Part shown: positions 9,160 to 18,044 of the stretch, one piece after another
How the letters are laid out: every line of letters starts with the position of its first letter
Numbering within the stretch: position 1 is the first letter of the stretch
Assembly (NCBI RefSeq): GCF_000010805.1
Contig: NC_012522.1
Span: 4,898,001-4,962,000, forward strand
Direction of reading: 5' to 3'
Source: Rhodococcus opacus B4
Lineage (GTDB): Bacteria; Actinomycetota; Actinomycetes; Mycobacteriales; Mycobacteriaceae
DNA length: 64,000 nt
The notes under the pieces: model-generated
What the model was told of the DNA's origin: nothing
What the model saw: only the letters and a program-made list of their open reading frames with translations
Databases searched by the model: none
Position numbers and translations under genes: made by a program

Positions 9160-10953
9160 ATGACAACGATCATTCCGGAACCTTCGCACAAGTCGGAATC
9201 CGACGGCCTGGTCGAGATGGCGTGGGACCCGATCACGCGGATTGTGGGCAGCCTGGGCATCTATACGAAGATCGACTTCAAGCAGAAGGAAGTCGTGGAG
9301 TGCCACAGCACCTCGTCGATCTTCCGGGGCTATTCGATCTTCATGAAGGGTAAGGACCCCCGCGACGCCCACTTCATCACGAGCCGCATCTGCGGTATCT
9401 GTGGTGACAATCATGCGACGTGTTCGTGCTACACCCAGAACATGGCCTACGGTGTGCAACCCCCGCACATCGGCGAGTGGATCGTCAATCTCGGCGAGGC
9501 CGCGGAATACATGTTCGACCACAACATCTTCCAGGAGAACCTCGTCGGCGTGGACTTCTGCGAGAAGATGGTCTCCGAGACGAATCCGGGGGTGCTGGCG
9601 CAGGCCGAGAAGACCGAGGCGCCGCATGCCGGCGAGCACGGCTACAAGACCATCGCCGACATCATGCGGTCGCTCAACCCGTTCACCGGTGAGTTCTATC
9701 GGGAGGCCTTGCAGGTCAGCCGGTGGACCCGAGAGATGTTCTGTCTCATGGAGGGACGGCACGTGCACCCGTCCACTCTCTACCCGGGTGGCGTGGGAAC
9801 GGTCGCGACGATCCAGTTGATGACCGACTACACGACGCGTCTGATGCGCTATGTGGAGTTCATGAAGAAGGTCGTCCCCATGCACGACGACCTGTTCGAC
9901 TTCTTCTACGAGGCGATGCCCGGCTACGAGAAGGTCGGATTGCGCCGGACCCTGCTCGGCTGCTGGGGATCGTTCCAGGATCCCGCGGTGTGCAACTTCT
10001 CCTACAAGGACATGGAGAAGTGGGGACGGGCGATGTTCGTCACGCCCGGTGTCGTGGTCGACGGGAAACTGGTGACGACGTCCCTCGTCGACATCAATCT
10101 CGGCATCCGAATCCTCTTGGGCAGTTCGTATTACGACGACTGGACCGACCAGGAGATGTTCGTGAAGAACGATCCGCTCGGGAACCCGGTCGACCGTAGG
10201 CATCCGTGGAACCAGCACACCAACCCGCACCCGCAGAAACGCGACATGGAGGACAAGTACAGCTGGGTGATGTCGCCGCGATGGTTCGACGGCACCGACC
10301 ACCTCGCGCTGGATACCGGCGGCGGGCCGCTGGCCCGGCTGTGGAGCACTGCCCTTGCCGGTCTCGTCGACATCGGGTACGTGCAGTCGACCGGACACAG
10401 TGTGAAGATCAACCTGCCGAAGACCGCACTCAAGGGTCCGGTGGAATTCGAATGGAAGATCCCGCAGTACGGCAGCAACACGATAGAGCGGGATCGGGCG
10501 CGGACGTACTTCCAGGCCTACGCGGCGGCGTGCGCGCTGCACTTCGCGGAGAAGGCGCTCGCCGAGATCCGCGCCGGGCACACGAAGACGTGGGAGAAGT
10601 TCGAGGTTCCCGACGAGGGCATCGGCTGCGGGTTCACGGAGGCGGTGCGCGGAGTCCTGTCGCACCACATGGTGATTCGTGACGGCAAGATCGCGAACTA
10701 CCACCCGTATCCGCCGACCCCGTGGAACGCGAACCCCCGCGACAGCTTCGGGACACCCGGACCGTACGAGGACGCGGTGCAGGGTCAGCCGATCTTCGAG
10801 GAGAACGACCGGGAGCACTTCAAGGGTATCGACATCATGCGGACCGTCCGCAGTTTCGACCCCTGCCTGCCCTGCGGTGTGCACATGTATCTCGGTGAGG
10901 GGAAGACGCTGGAGAAGCTGCATTCGCCCACCCAGTCCGTGACCGGCGAGTGA
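9160..10953 (+). CDS. hhyL: Group 1h [NiFe]-hydrogenase large subunit
   Basis: The 597-residue catalytic subunit has the L1 motif RICGICGDNH near residue 75 and the L2 motif DPCLPCGVH near residue 568. These provide the four cysteines that bind the NiFe(CN)2CO site. About 22 residues after the L2 histidine form the extension normally removed by the maturation protease encoded at 14737. Enzymes of this type oxidise atmospheric hydrogen at very low concentrations and supply electrons to the respiratory chain during starvation. It pairs with hhyS upstream. Confidence 0.95.
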   Translation: MTTIIPEPSHKSESDGLVEMAWDPITRIVGSLGIYTKIDFKQKEVVECHSTSSIFRGYSIFMKGKDPRDAHFITSRICGICGDNHATCSCYTQNMAYGVQPPHIGEWIVNLGEAAEYMFDHNIFQENLVGVDFCEKMVSETNPGVLAQAEKTEAPHAGEHGYKTIADIMRSLNPFTGEFYREALQVSRWTREMFCLMEGRHVHPSTLYPGGVGTVATIQLMTDYTTRLMRYVEFMKKVVPMHDDLFDFFYEAMPGYEKVGLRRTLLGCWGSFQDPAVCNFSYKDMEKWGRAMFVTPGVVVDGKLVTTSLVDINLGIRILLGSSYYDDWTDQEMFVKNDPLGNPVDRRHPWNQHTNPHPQKRDMEDKYSWVMSPRWFDGTDHLALDTGGGPLARLWSTALAGLVDIGYVQSTGHSVKINLPKTALKGPVEFEWKIPQYGSNTIERDRARTYFQAYAAACALHFAEKALAEIRAGHTKTWEKFEVPDEGIGCGFTEAVRGVLSHHMVIRDGKIANYHPYPPTPWNANPRDSFGTPGPYEDAVQGQPIFEENDREHFKGIDIMRTVRSFDPCLPCGVHMYLGEGKTLEKLHSPTQSVTGE

Positions 10954-10963
10954 CGAGGTACGC

Positions 10964-11920
10964 ATGGAGAGTGGCGGATCGGAGACGTGGGGGAGTGACG
11001 AAGTAGGAGACGACCCCGATCGGTGGCGGACAGCCGGCGAGAGGATCGACAGCCTGTTGGACGCGAGTTCGACAGGTGGCTCGGTGGCACGTGATCGCGC
11101 CGAACAACTGGTCCGCGAGGTGGTCGAACTCTACGGCGCCGGGTTGCAGCGCGTCCTCGAGATCATCGGTGACCGCGACGACGACCTCGTCGAGCGGCTC
11201 GCCGACGACGAACTCGTGGCCAGCCTGCTGCTGGTGAACGGACTCCATCCGCACGATGTCGAGACGAGGGTCGCGACCGCGCTCGACAGTGTGCGCCCCT
11301 ACCTGGGCTCCCATGGCGGTGACGTCGAATTGCTCGGTGTGGTGGACGGTGTGGTGCGGCTTCGGTTGACCGGCAGCTGTAAGAGCTGTCCGTCGTCGGC
11401 GGTGACGCTGGAACTCGCCGTCAAGGACGCCGTACTGGCTGCCGCACCGGAGACCGTGGACATCGAGGTGGTGGGTGCCACGCCCGCCGCAGGATCCGGG
11501 CTGATCGCTGCGGAATCGCTGTTCTCCCATGTTCATCCGGACGGATCGGACGGGTCGAGCGGCACCGGGACGTGGGTGTCGGTGCCCGAACTCGAGGAGC
11601 TGACGCCCGGGGAGGTGGCCGGGTTCTCCGTTGCCGGGCTACCGATTCTGGTGTGCCGGATCGGGGAGCAGTTGTTCGCCTACCGCGACCGGTGCGCCGC
11701 CTGCACCCACTCGCTGGCCGGGGCCACGCTGCAACGGAAGGCGGGTGGGCAGGTGGGAGACGCGGTGCTGCGCTGCCCGTCGTGCCGGGCGCACTTCGAC
11801 CCGCGTCGCGCGGGCCTGCGCCTCGACGGCGACGCGGACGCCGACACGCTGTCGCCGCTTCCGGTCCTCGTGCGCGACGGCGTCGTCTCCGTCGCCGTGC
11901 CCGCCGCGGAGGTGGCGTGA
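10964..11920 (+). CDS. hhyE: NifU-domain plus Rieske-domain iron-sulfur protein of the hydrogenase locus
   Basis: The 318-residue protein combines a NifU C-terminal-type domain (residues about 90-165, with GSHGGDVELLG and the CKSCPSS iron-sulfur ligand pair) with a Rieske domain (residues about 205-310, ligands CTH and CRAH). The N-terminal 80 residues are acidic and helical. The fusion suggests an electron carrier, or a cluster-delivery partner of hhyS/hhyL. In mycobacterial high-affinity hydrogenase loci a comparable gene follows the large subunit. It starts 10 bases after hhyL and overlaps the next gene by one base. Confidence 0.85.
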   Translation: MESGGSETWGSDEVGDDPDRWRTAGERIDSLLDASSTGGSVARDRAEQLVREVVELYGAGLQRVLEIIGDRDDDLVERLADDELVASLLLVNGLHPHDVETRVATALDSVRPYLGSHGGDVELLGVVDGVVRLRLTGSCKSCPSSAVTLELAVKDAVLAAAPETVDIEVVGATPAAGSGLIAAESLFSHVHPDGSDGSSGTGTWVSVPELEELTPGEVAGFSVAGLPILVCRIGEQLFAYRDRCAACTHSLAGATLQRKAGGQVGDAVLRCPSCRAHFDPRRAGLRLDGDADADTLSPLPVLVRDGVVSVAVPAAEVA

Positions 11921-12564
11921 TGAGCTCGTCGGGGAACGGGCTGCGCATTCTGCAGCGCATTGCGTCCGAGCGGCCCAGACCGGTGGTCGGAGAACGATGC
12001 GACATGTGCGCCGTGCCGATCGCCGACGCCCACCAGCACGTCGTCAACGTGCAGGACCGGCAGCTGATGTGCGTGTGCCGTGGGTGCTACCTGCTGTTCA
12101 CCGACGAGAGCGCCGAACTGCGCTTCCGGGCCGTCCCGGAACGCTACCTGTCGTTTCCGGCCTTCGAACTCGCACCCGGCCGGTGGGACGAACTGGAGAT
12201 CCCCGTCGGGCTCGCGTTCGTGTTCCGGAACTCGCTGCTCGCCAAGACCGTCGCGTTCTATCCCGGTCCGGCGGGCGCGACCGAATCGGAACTGCCCCTC
12301 GACGCCTGGGACGGTGTGCTCGCGGTGAACCCGGCGCTCGGCCAACTCGCCGCCGATACCGAAGCGCTGTTGCTGCGGGTTCCCGAACACGGTGAGGGCG
12401 ATCCCGAGTGCTATCTCGTCCCCATCGATGCCTGCTACCAGTTGGTGGGCGAGTTGCGGCGGGTGTGGCGGGGGTTCGACGGCGGCCAGGACGCGCGCCG
12501 GGTCATCGACACGTTCTTCGACGACGTGCGGGCGCGGAGTCGCGTCGCGAAGGAGCCGACGTGA
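11920..12564 (+). CDS. Conserved hydrogenase-locus protein (DUF5947-like)
   Basis: A 214-residue protein without recognised catalytic motifs. It has an N-terminal CDMCAVPIADAHQH segment and CVCRGCYLLF near residue 47, a probable four-cysteine metal site. The rest reads as a compact alpha/beta domain. It resembles the family annotated DUF5947 that accompanies group 1h hydrogenases. The start codon overlaps the previous stop (TGATG), and its stop overlaps the next GTG, so the genes are translationally coupled. Its role in assembly or electron transfer is unknown. Confidence 0.75.
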   Translation: MSSSGNGLRILQRIASERPRPVVGERCDMCAVPIADAHQHVVNVQDRQLMCVCRGCYLLFTDESAELRFRAVPERYLSFPAFELAPGRWDELEIPVGLAFVFRNSLLAKTVAFYPGPAGATESELPLDAWDGVLAVNPALGQLAADTEALLLRVPEHGEGDPECYLVPIDACYQLVGELRRVWRGFDGGQDARRVIDTFFDDVRARSRVAKEPT

Positions 12565-13208
12565 CCGAGTTGTCGTTCCACGTCGAGGACGTGTTTCCGG
12601 AACCGTTCGCGGTTGCGCCGAATCTCACTGCGCGCGTGGCGGTGACGGAGTCGAGCGGTGCCGTCGTGCATGCGATGGCCGTGCGGTGCCAGGTGCGCAT
12701 CGACCCGCAGCGCCGCCGCTACACGGACGGCGAGGTGGAGGGCCTGCTCGACCTGTTCGGGCCCCGCGAACGGTGGACGTCCACGCTCAAACCGTTCCAG
12801 TGGATGCAGACCGGCACCGTGGCCCAGGGGTTCACCGGGTCGAGCGTGGTGGAGTTGCCGCTGCCGTGCACGTACGACTTCGAGGTGACCGCCTCGAAGT
12901 ACCTGCACGCCCTGGACGAATCCGGGTCGACGGTGCCGCTGGTGTTCCTGTTCAGCGGAACGGTCGTCACGCGAGGGGTCGCGGGATTCGGGGTGGAACG
13001 GATCCCCTGGGACCGGGAATCGAGCTACGACCTGCCGGTCGCCGTGTGGCGCGAACTCGTGCAGGCCCACTATCCGAACACGGGGTGGGTGCGCCTCGAC
13101 CACGACACACTGGCGGCGCTGGCGAAATACAAGGCGGCGCACGGACTGCTCGGACTGGACGTCGCCATCGCAAACCTGCTGCAGGGAGCCGGGGAGGTGA
13201 TCGCATGA
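12561..13208 (+). CDS. Conserved hydrogenase-locus protein (DUF6084-like)
   Basis: A 215-residue protein with GTG start in the GTGA overlap with the preceding stop. It has no cysteine-rich motif and no membrane segment. It contains a conserved aromatic patch (FGPRERW, PFQWMQT) and a C-terminal LVQAHYPNTGW segment. It matches my memory of DUF6084 proteins, found only beside actinobacterial hydrogenases. Function is unknown; an assembly or scaffolding role is inferred from context. It overlaps the next gene by four bases (ATGA). Confidence 0.72.
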   Translation: MTELSFHVEDVFPEPFAVAPNLTARVAVTESSGAVVHAMAVRCQVRIDPQRRRYTDGEVEGLLDLFGPRERWTSTLKPFQWMQTGTVAQGFTGSSVVELPLPCTYDFEVTASKYLHALDESGSTVPLVFLFSGTVVTRGVAGFGVERIPWDRESSYDLPVAVWRELVQAHYPNTGWVRLDHDTLAALAKYKAAHGLLGLDVAIANLLQGAGEVIA

Positions 13209-14614
13209 TCTCCCCGGCGTCCCTGCAGCGAGTACGAGCCGTGGCCGACGCGGTGCTCTACGAGGGTTACCTGCTGTATCCGTATCGTGCGAGCTCGTCG
13301 AAGAATCAGTCGCGCTGGCAGTTCGGCGTCCTCGGACCGCCGGGTGCGGCGGAATCGGGGGTCGGCGAGGAACCGCGCCTGTCCTGTCAGACGCTGATGC
13401 GGACACGTGCGGGTCAGCGGTCCGGCGTCTCCGTGACCGTCCGTTTCCTGCAACTCCAGGTGCGTGAAGTCGAGAAGACGGTGGGGTCCGGATTCGAGCC
13501 GGTCGGTGAGCTCACCGTCGCCGGCCGCAGCTGGCTGTCGTGGGACGAGGCGGTGGAACGCGAAATCGACCTGGGCGCGGCGTACCCGGGCGAGGAGCTC
13601 GAGGACTGCAGGCTCGACGTGGACGTCGAGGGTGGGGTGGACGTCGAGGAATTGCGCGAGGACGACGGCACCCTCGCCGGGCGCGTGGTGCGGACCAGAT
13701 GGCCGCTGCGCGCCGTCGTCCGGGTCGGAAGTGACCGGCACGACGGACTGGACCTGCTGCGGGTGTCGATCGAGAACGTCAAGATCGACGCGATCGGCAC
13801 GTGGTCGAAGGATTCGGCCATCCGGCATTCGCTGATCGGGGCGCATTTGATGCTGGCTGCCGAGGGCGCCGAGTTCGTTTCCCTGCTCGAGCCGCCCGAC
13901 GACGCCGCGCAACTCGCGTCGACCTGCACGCAGGAACGCTGCTACCCCGTGCTGGCCGGGCTGCCGGGGGAGACGGACCTCGTCCTGGTGTCGCCGATCA
14001 TCCTGTACGACCACCCGGAGGTGGCCGAGCAGAGCGACGGCGCCCTGTTCGACGCCACGGAGATCGACGAGATCCTCACGCTGCGGGTCATGACCCTCAC
14101 CGAGGAGGAGAAGCGTCAGGCCCGCGCCACCGACCCGCTCGCCGCGCAGATCATCGACCGCTGCGAGCAGATGTCGCCGGCGACGCTCGCCCAGATGCAC
14201 GGCGTCCTGCGAAACCCGCACTTCCCGGACCCCGACGTCGCCGAGCGCGGCCTCCCGGACATGGGTCTGGTCCCGGAACTGACCGACGACGTGCCGTGGT
14301 GGGACCCGGACGCCGACACCGCGGTGCGCCCCGACGTCGACGGCGTCATCGTGAACGGGGTCCGGGTGGCGAAGGGCACCGTCGTGCGGATCCACCCGTC
14401 GCGCCGGGCCGACGCCCAGGACCTGTTCTTCGCGGGACAGCTCGCTCGCGTGGTGACCGTGCACGCCGACGTCGACGGGGGCACTCACGTCGGCGTCGTG
14501 CTGATGGACGACCCCGCTTCGGAGTTGCACGAGTGGTACGGCCGGTATCTGTACTTCGCCCCGGACGAGGTGGAGCCCGTATCGGCAGACACCGGAAAGG
14601 ATGAACAGTCATGA
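13205..14614 (+). CDS. Conserved 469-residue hydrogenase-locus protein
   Basis: A large soluble protein with no recognised domain. Visible landmarks are a YEGYLLYPYRASSSKNQ segment near the N terminus, WPLRAVVRV and LIGAHLM in the middle, and a C-terminal beta-rich part with TVVRIHPSRRADAQD. The N-terminal YPYRAS pattern recurs in proteins encoded next to group 1h large subunits. It is coupled by ATGA overlaps to both neighbours, which argues for a stoichiometric partner or maturation factor. I cannot assign a function. Confidence 0.7.
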   Translation: MISPASLQRVRAVADAVLYEGYLLYPYRASSSKNQSRWQFGVLGPPGAAESGVGEEPRLSCQTLMRTRAGQRSGVSVTVRFLQLQVREVEKTVGSGFEPVGELTVAGRSWLSWDEAVEREIDLGAAYPGEELEDCRLDVDVEGGVDVEELREDDGTLAGRVVRTRWPLRAVVRVGSDRHDGLDLLRVSIENVKIDAIGTWSKDSAIRHSLIGAHLMLAAEGAEFVSLLEPPDDAAQLASTCTQERCYPVLAGLPGETDLVLVSPIILYDHPEVAEQSDGALFDATEIDEILTLRVMTLTEEEKRQARATDPLAAQIIDRCEQMSPATLAQMHGVLRNPHFPDPDVAERGLPDMGLVPELTDDVPWWDPDADTAVRPDVDGVIVNGVRVAKGTVVRIHPSRRADAQDLFFAGQLARVVTVHADVDGGTHVGVVLMDDPASELHEWYGRYLYFAPDEVEPVSADTGKDEQS

Positions 14615-14730
14615 AGATTCTCGGAGAGGCCACCACCGCCGCGCTGGCGGTGCTGGCGGTCGCCGGAGTGGCGGTCGCCGTCTTCTCGCTTCCCGACATC
14701 AAGCGGTACCTGCGTATGCGCAAGATGTGA
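14611..14730 (+). CDS. 39-residue single-pass membrane protein (DUF6893-like)
   Basis: The tiny gene starts MKILGEATTAALAVLAVAGV and has one hydrophobic helix (about residues 8-28) followed by a basic tail RYLRMRKM. It starts in an ATGA overlap with the previous stop and ends seven bases before the protease gene. It resembles small proteins annotated DUF6893 in similar loci. It could anchor the hydrogenase complex to the membrane, as the structural subunits have no membrane segment of their own; this is inference. Confidence 0.72.
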   Translation: MKILGEATTAALAVLAVAGVAVAVFSLPDIKRYLRMRKM

Positions 14731-14736
14731 GGCCAC

Positions 14737-15246
14737 GTGACGGATAGGCGGGTGCTGGTTGCCGGTGTCGGCAACATCTTCTTCGGCGACGACGGATTCG
14801 GTCCCGAGGTGCTGCGCGGTGTCGCGACGAGGTCGCTGCCGCCGGGAGTCCGCGCCGTCGATTTCGGCATCCGTGGAACACATCTGGCGTACGAACTGCT
14901 CGACGGGTGGGGTGCGCTGCTGCTCGTCGATGCCGTCCCCGATCGAGGTGAGCCGGGGGAGCTGAAGGCGTTCGAGGTGGGTTCCGATTCGGTGCCTGCG
15001 GCGCCGCTCGACGCCCACAGCATGGATCCGGCGGCCGTGTTCGCGAGTCTGCGCGCCCTCGGCGGAACCCTGCCCCGGACCGTGGTCCTGGGCTGTCAGG
15101 TGGCGACCACCGACGAGGGGATCGGGCTGTCGCCGCGGGTCGCCGCCGCTGTCGCACCCGCCGTCGACGCGGTGTTCGAGATCGTGGATCAACTGCTGGC
15201 GTCCGACTCCACTGCCACGGTGTTACCGGACGGGACGGAGGGCTGA
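14737..15246 (+). CDS. hupD: Hydrogenase maturation endopeptidase (HyaD/HupD family)
   Basis: This 169-residue protease has the family motif GVGNIFFGDDGFG at its N terminus and an aspartate in DFGIRG, both positions that bind nickel in the unprocessed large subunit. It would trim the C-terminal extension of HhyL after nickel insertion. The GTG start at 14737 lies six bases after the 39-codon gene. Confidence 0.9.
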   Translation: MTDRRVLVAGVGNIFFGDDGFGPEVLRGVATRSLPPGVRAVDFGIRGTHLAYELLDGWGALLLVDAVPDRGEPGELKAFEVGSDSVPAAPLDAHSMDPAAVFASLRALGGTLPRTVVLGCQVATTDEGIGLSPRVAAAVAPAVDAVFEIVDQLLASDSTATVLPDGTEG

Positions 15247-15249
15247 ATC

Positions 15250-15504
15250 GTGTGTCTCGGTATCCCCGGCCGGGTGGTACGCATGCTGGAGGGCTACGGA
15301 AACCAGCTTGCGCTCGTCGACGTCGTCGGCGAACAACGCAAGGTGAACGTCGGGATGCTCCCCGAGGACGTCCGCCTGGAGCCGGGCGACTGGATCGTCA
15401 TCCACATGGGTTTCGCCATGGAGAAGGTGGACGAGGCGGGTGCGGAGAAGGCAATGGCGGGTTTGGAGATGATGGGGCGCTCGCGGACGGCGGACGACAG
15501 TTAG
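15250..15504 (+). CDS. hypC: HypC/HybG-family hydrogenase chaperone
   Basis: The 84-residue protein starts MCLGIPG, giving the essential Cys2, and has the usual small beta-barrel pattern ending in a helix (FAMEKVDEAGAEKA). HypC carries the Fe(CN)2CO precursor from HypD to the large subunit. HypD, HypE and HypF, needed to make that precursor, are not in this window. The GTG at 15250 is three bases after the protease stop. The 3' end overlaps a convergent gene by four bases. Confidence 0.93.
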   Translation: MCLGIPGRVVRMLEGYGNQLALVDVVGEQRKVNVGMLPEDVRLEPGDWIVIHMGFAMEKVDEAGAEKAMAGLEMMGRSRTADDS

Positions 15505-16295
15505 CCCTGCGTTTCGGCGTGATGGGGGTCCGGCGTCCCGGCGACGAAGTCGCGGGCCCGGTTCCAGCGCGCGTGGTAACGCTCGTCGAATCGTGCCTCG
15601 GAGCGGGCCAGCCGCTTCGGCCGGGTGCGGTAGCGGCGGACCGCCCACCAGGAATCGGGTTTGGCCAGGCGGATCGCGCCGACGATCGCGACCGGCTGGA
15701 ACACGACCCCGACGATCCCCGTGACGAACTTGCCCTTCAGCAGGCAGATCACCGAGATGCCGAGCGTGACGAACAGGTACCCGATCGACACCCACCATTC
15801 TGTGGTGCCGATCCGTCCGGTCACGAGTTCGGCGCCGCCGATCATCAGACCGGTGATCATCAGCGCGCAGAAGATCGCGTCCACAGACTTCCGGCCGGCG
15901 GTGCTCCAGTACACGTCGTCGAGGTGCACCCACAGCGCGAACTCGTCGAAGGTGAGCGCGAGGCCGACGCCGAACGCCGCCGCGAAGATGTTCAGCGCCG
16001 TGCCCTCCGGGGTGGTGGCGATGAGTGCGACTCCGGCGAGGGTCATGAGGAGGATCCCGAGAACCTGGTGGTGGACGTGCACGCCGCCGACGGTGATGTC
16101 GCCGATCAGTCCGCCTTCCGGTTCCACCGCCTCGTCCGCGTCCGCTGCTCCCGTTTTGGAGCGGATCCGGCGGGTGATGATCCGGGTGACGACGAAGGTG
16201 ACCAGCACCGCGACGAACAGCCACATCACCGGATACAGCACCACTACGCGGCTGTCGCCTTCGGTGTCCACGACGATCTCGGCGAGAAGGGCCAT
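15501..16295 (-). CDS. Multi-pass membrane protein
   Basis: A 264-residue protein with about six hydrophobic segments (for example VVLYPVMWLFVAVLVTFVV near the N terminus) and a basic, arginine-rich C-terminal tail. A conserved GGVHVHHQVLGI segment and HLDDVYW could be functional sites. The family is unknown to me beyond a conserved integral membrane protein of actinobacteria. It is convergent with hypC and so probably not part of the hydrogenase operon. Confidence 0.7.
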   Translation of the reverse strand: MALLAEIVVDTEGDSRVVVLYPVMWLFVAVLVTFVVTRIITRRIRSKTGAADADEAVEPEGGLIGDITVGGVHVHHQVLGILLMTLAGVALIATTPEGTALNIFAAAFGVGLALTFDEFALWVHLDDVYWSTAGRKSVDAIFCALMITGLMIGGAELVTGRIGTTEWWVSIGYLFVTLGISVICLLKGKFVTGIVGVVFQPVAIVGAIRLAKPDSWWAVRRYRTRPKRLARSEARFDERYHARWNRARDFVAGTPDPHHAETQG

Positions 16296-16383
16296 CTCGA
16301 CACTCCGTCAGGTGGGGGACATCATCTCTCTCCGGGTATACACCCCGACCGCGGGCCACAAACGACGCTCCGCCCGAACCGCG

Positions 16384-17361
16384 TCATGCCGGGAGGCCGG
16401 CCAGGGGACCGGAGCCGAAGGTCACACCGGTGGCGGTCAGTAGGCGGGACGGGTCGTACCAGTGGTCGCGGCCGATCAGGTCGAGGTGCCGCTCGGTCAG
16501 GCCGTCCCGAGATCCGGCGGTCAGCGCCTCGTCGAAGGTGAGGCTGGTGGCGGGTAGCGCCAGCAGACCCGCGTCCGCCAGCGCCTGCCCGAGTTCGCGG
16601 ACGGTCACCGGGTCCGGGTGGCAGGCGTGGAACACGGCGCCGGTGTGGGCGGGCGACCGCACGGCGAGGTCGGCGACGAGGCGGGCGAGGTCGGTCACCG
16701 CGATGATCGAGACCCGGGGCCGGCCCTCGTCGACCCAGGCCCCCAGCGTCCCGAGGATCCGGACCAGGCCGGGGACGAACCAGCGGTCGCCGGGGCCGTG
16801 GACGAACCCGGGACGCACGACGCAGCCGCCCTGGTCGAGGACCCTCTGTTCGGCGGTCAGCCTGCTCGCACTCACCGCGGAGACGGGCGCGGGCGCGGCC
16901 TCGTTCTCGCCGATACCACTGTGCGGTCCGAGACCGTAGACGCCGACGGTACTGATGTAGAGGACCCGGCGGACGCCGGTTCGCGCCGCGGCGGCGAGGA
17001 GGTTCTCGGTGCCGTCGACGTTGACCGTGACGCACTGCGCCGCGTCGTCGCCGGTGTAGGACGCGGCGTGGATGACCACGTCGGCGCCGGCGAGCGCCGC
17101 TGCCAGACTTCCCGGGTCGGTCAGATCCGCATGCGCGAACAGCACGCCCGGTACGTCCGGGTACCGCGCACCGCGGGCGACCGCGATGCACTGGATTCCG
17201 GCCGTCGCCAACGCCGTCACGACGGCGGATCCGACGAACCCCGTAGCGCCCACGACCGCGACACGCAGAGGCGTGGACAGTGTTCGGCCGTTCTCCGTTT
17301 CGGTCGACGCTGGTACCGTCTCTCCGGGCAATGGGCGTGTGGTCCGTCCTTGCATCGTCAT
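16384..17361 (-). CDS. gblE: NAD-dependent epimerase/dehydratase of the butyrolactone locus
   Basis: The 325-residue protein is an extended short-chain dehydrogenase with GATGFVGSAVV as nucleotide site near residue 37 and the segment ISTVGVYG. The usual YxxxK is replaced by SASRLTAEQ, so catalysis may be atypical. It is divergent from the TetR gene and next to gblA, the arrangement reported for gblE in R. jostii RHA1. It would modify the butyrolactone precursor. GAGAGAAG lies just upstream of the ATG. Confidence 0.8.
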   Translation of the reverse strand: MTMQGRTTRPLPGETVPASTETENGRTLSTPLRVAVVGATGFVGSAVVTALATAGIQCIAVARGARYPDVPGVLFAHADLTDPGSLAAALAGADVVIHAASYTGDDAAQCVTVNVDGTENLLAAAARTGVRRVLYISTVGVYGLGPHSGIGENEAAPAPVSAVSASRLTAEQRVLDQGGCVVRPGFVHGPGDRWFVPGLVRILGTLGAWVDEGRPRVSIIAVTDLARLVADLAVRSPAHTGAVFHACHPDPVTVRELGQALADAGLLALPATSLTFDEALTAGSRDGLTERHLDLIGRDHWYDPSRLLTATGVTFGSGPLAGLPA

Positions 17362-17390
17362 CGTTCTTCTCTCGTGCGGCAGGGAAAGGT

Positions 17391-18044
17391 GTGAACGTGG
17401 TTCAGCAGGCGCGTGCTGCGGCGACTCGACAGCAGATCGTCCGCGGGGCGGCGGAGATGTTCGAGAAGTCGGGTTTCGAAGGAGCCAGACTCGGCAACAT
17501 CGTCGAGAACGCCGGAATCACGAAGGGGGCCTTGTACTTCCATTTCCGTTCGAAAGAGGATCTGGCGCGTTTCATCATCGGTGAGCAACACCGGATCTCC
17601 ATCGCGTCGGTCGAGGCGATCGGCCGCGAGCAGGTGTCGGCGATCGAGCAGATCGTGATGCTGTGCCACGAAATGGCCCGGCAGATCGTGAACGACCCGA
17701 TCGTGCGAGCCGGTATCCGGATCACCCTCGAACTCAGCGCCGACGACCAGGGCCCCGCCGACCCCTACCTCGACTGGATCAACAGTTGCGAGATGCTCGC
17801 CACCCGGGCCGTCGAGCAGGGGGACCTCCGCGCCGACATCGACCCGCCGAGGCTGGCAAGGTTCGTCATCGGTGCCTTCACCGGTGTCCAGACCGTCTCC
17901 CAGGTGCTGACGCAGCGCACCGACCTCGAACAGCGCGTCGACGACATGTGGGGGTTCCTGCTTCCCGGGATCATGCCCGTGAACCGGCATCAGGACATCG
18001 CCCGGGTCCGGCGGGCCCGCTGGATACCGGACGACGCCGACTAG
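17391..18044 (+). CDS. gblR: GblR, TetR-family gamma-butyrolactone receptor
   Basis: A 217-residue regulator with an N-terminal helix-turn-helix (residues about 10-55) ending ITKGALYFHFRSKEDLA, the ScbR/ArpA-type signature. The ligand domain includes a run of hydrophobic and tryptophan residues (DPYLDWINSC). In this family the protein represses the lactone synthase and is released by the lactone. The GTG at 17391, preceded by AGGGAAAGG, is chosen; a GTG two codons later is possible. It diverges from gblE and overlaps gblA by four bases at its 3' end. Confidence 0.87.
   Translation: MNVVQQARAAATRQQIVRGAAEMFEKSGFEGARLGNIVENAGITKGALYFHFRSKEDLARFIIGEQHRISIASVEAIGREQVSAIEQIVMLCHEMARQIVNDPIVRAGIRITLELSADDQGPADPYLDWINSCEMLATRAVEQGDLRADIDPPRLARFVIGAFTGVQTVSQVLTQRTDLEQRVDDMWGFLLPGIMPVNRHQDIARVRRARWIPDDAD

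Noticed and set aside
8992-10965. 657-codon open frame opposite hhyL
   Set aside because: No start context or domain; mirror of the large subunit gene.
16384-17361. gblE as part of the hydrogenase operon
   Set aside because: It is on the opposite strand, beyond a convergent membrane gene, and adjoins the butyrolactone genes.
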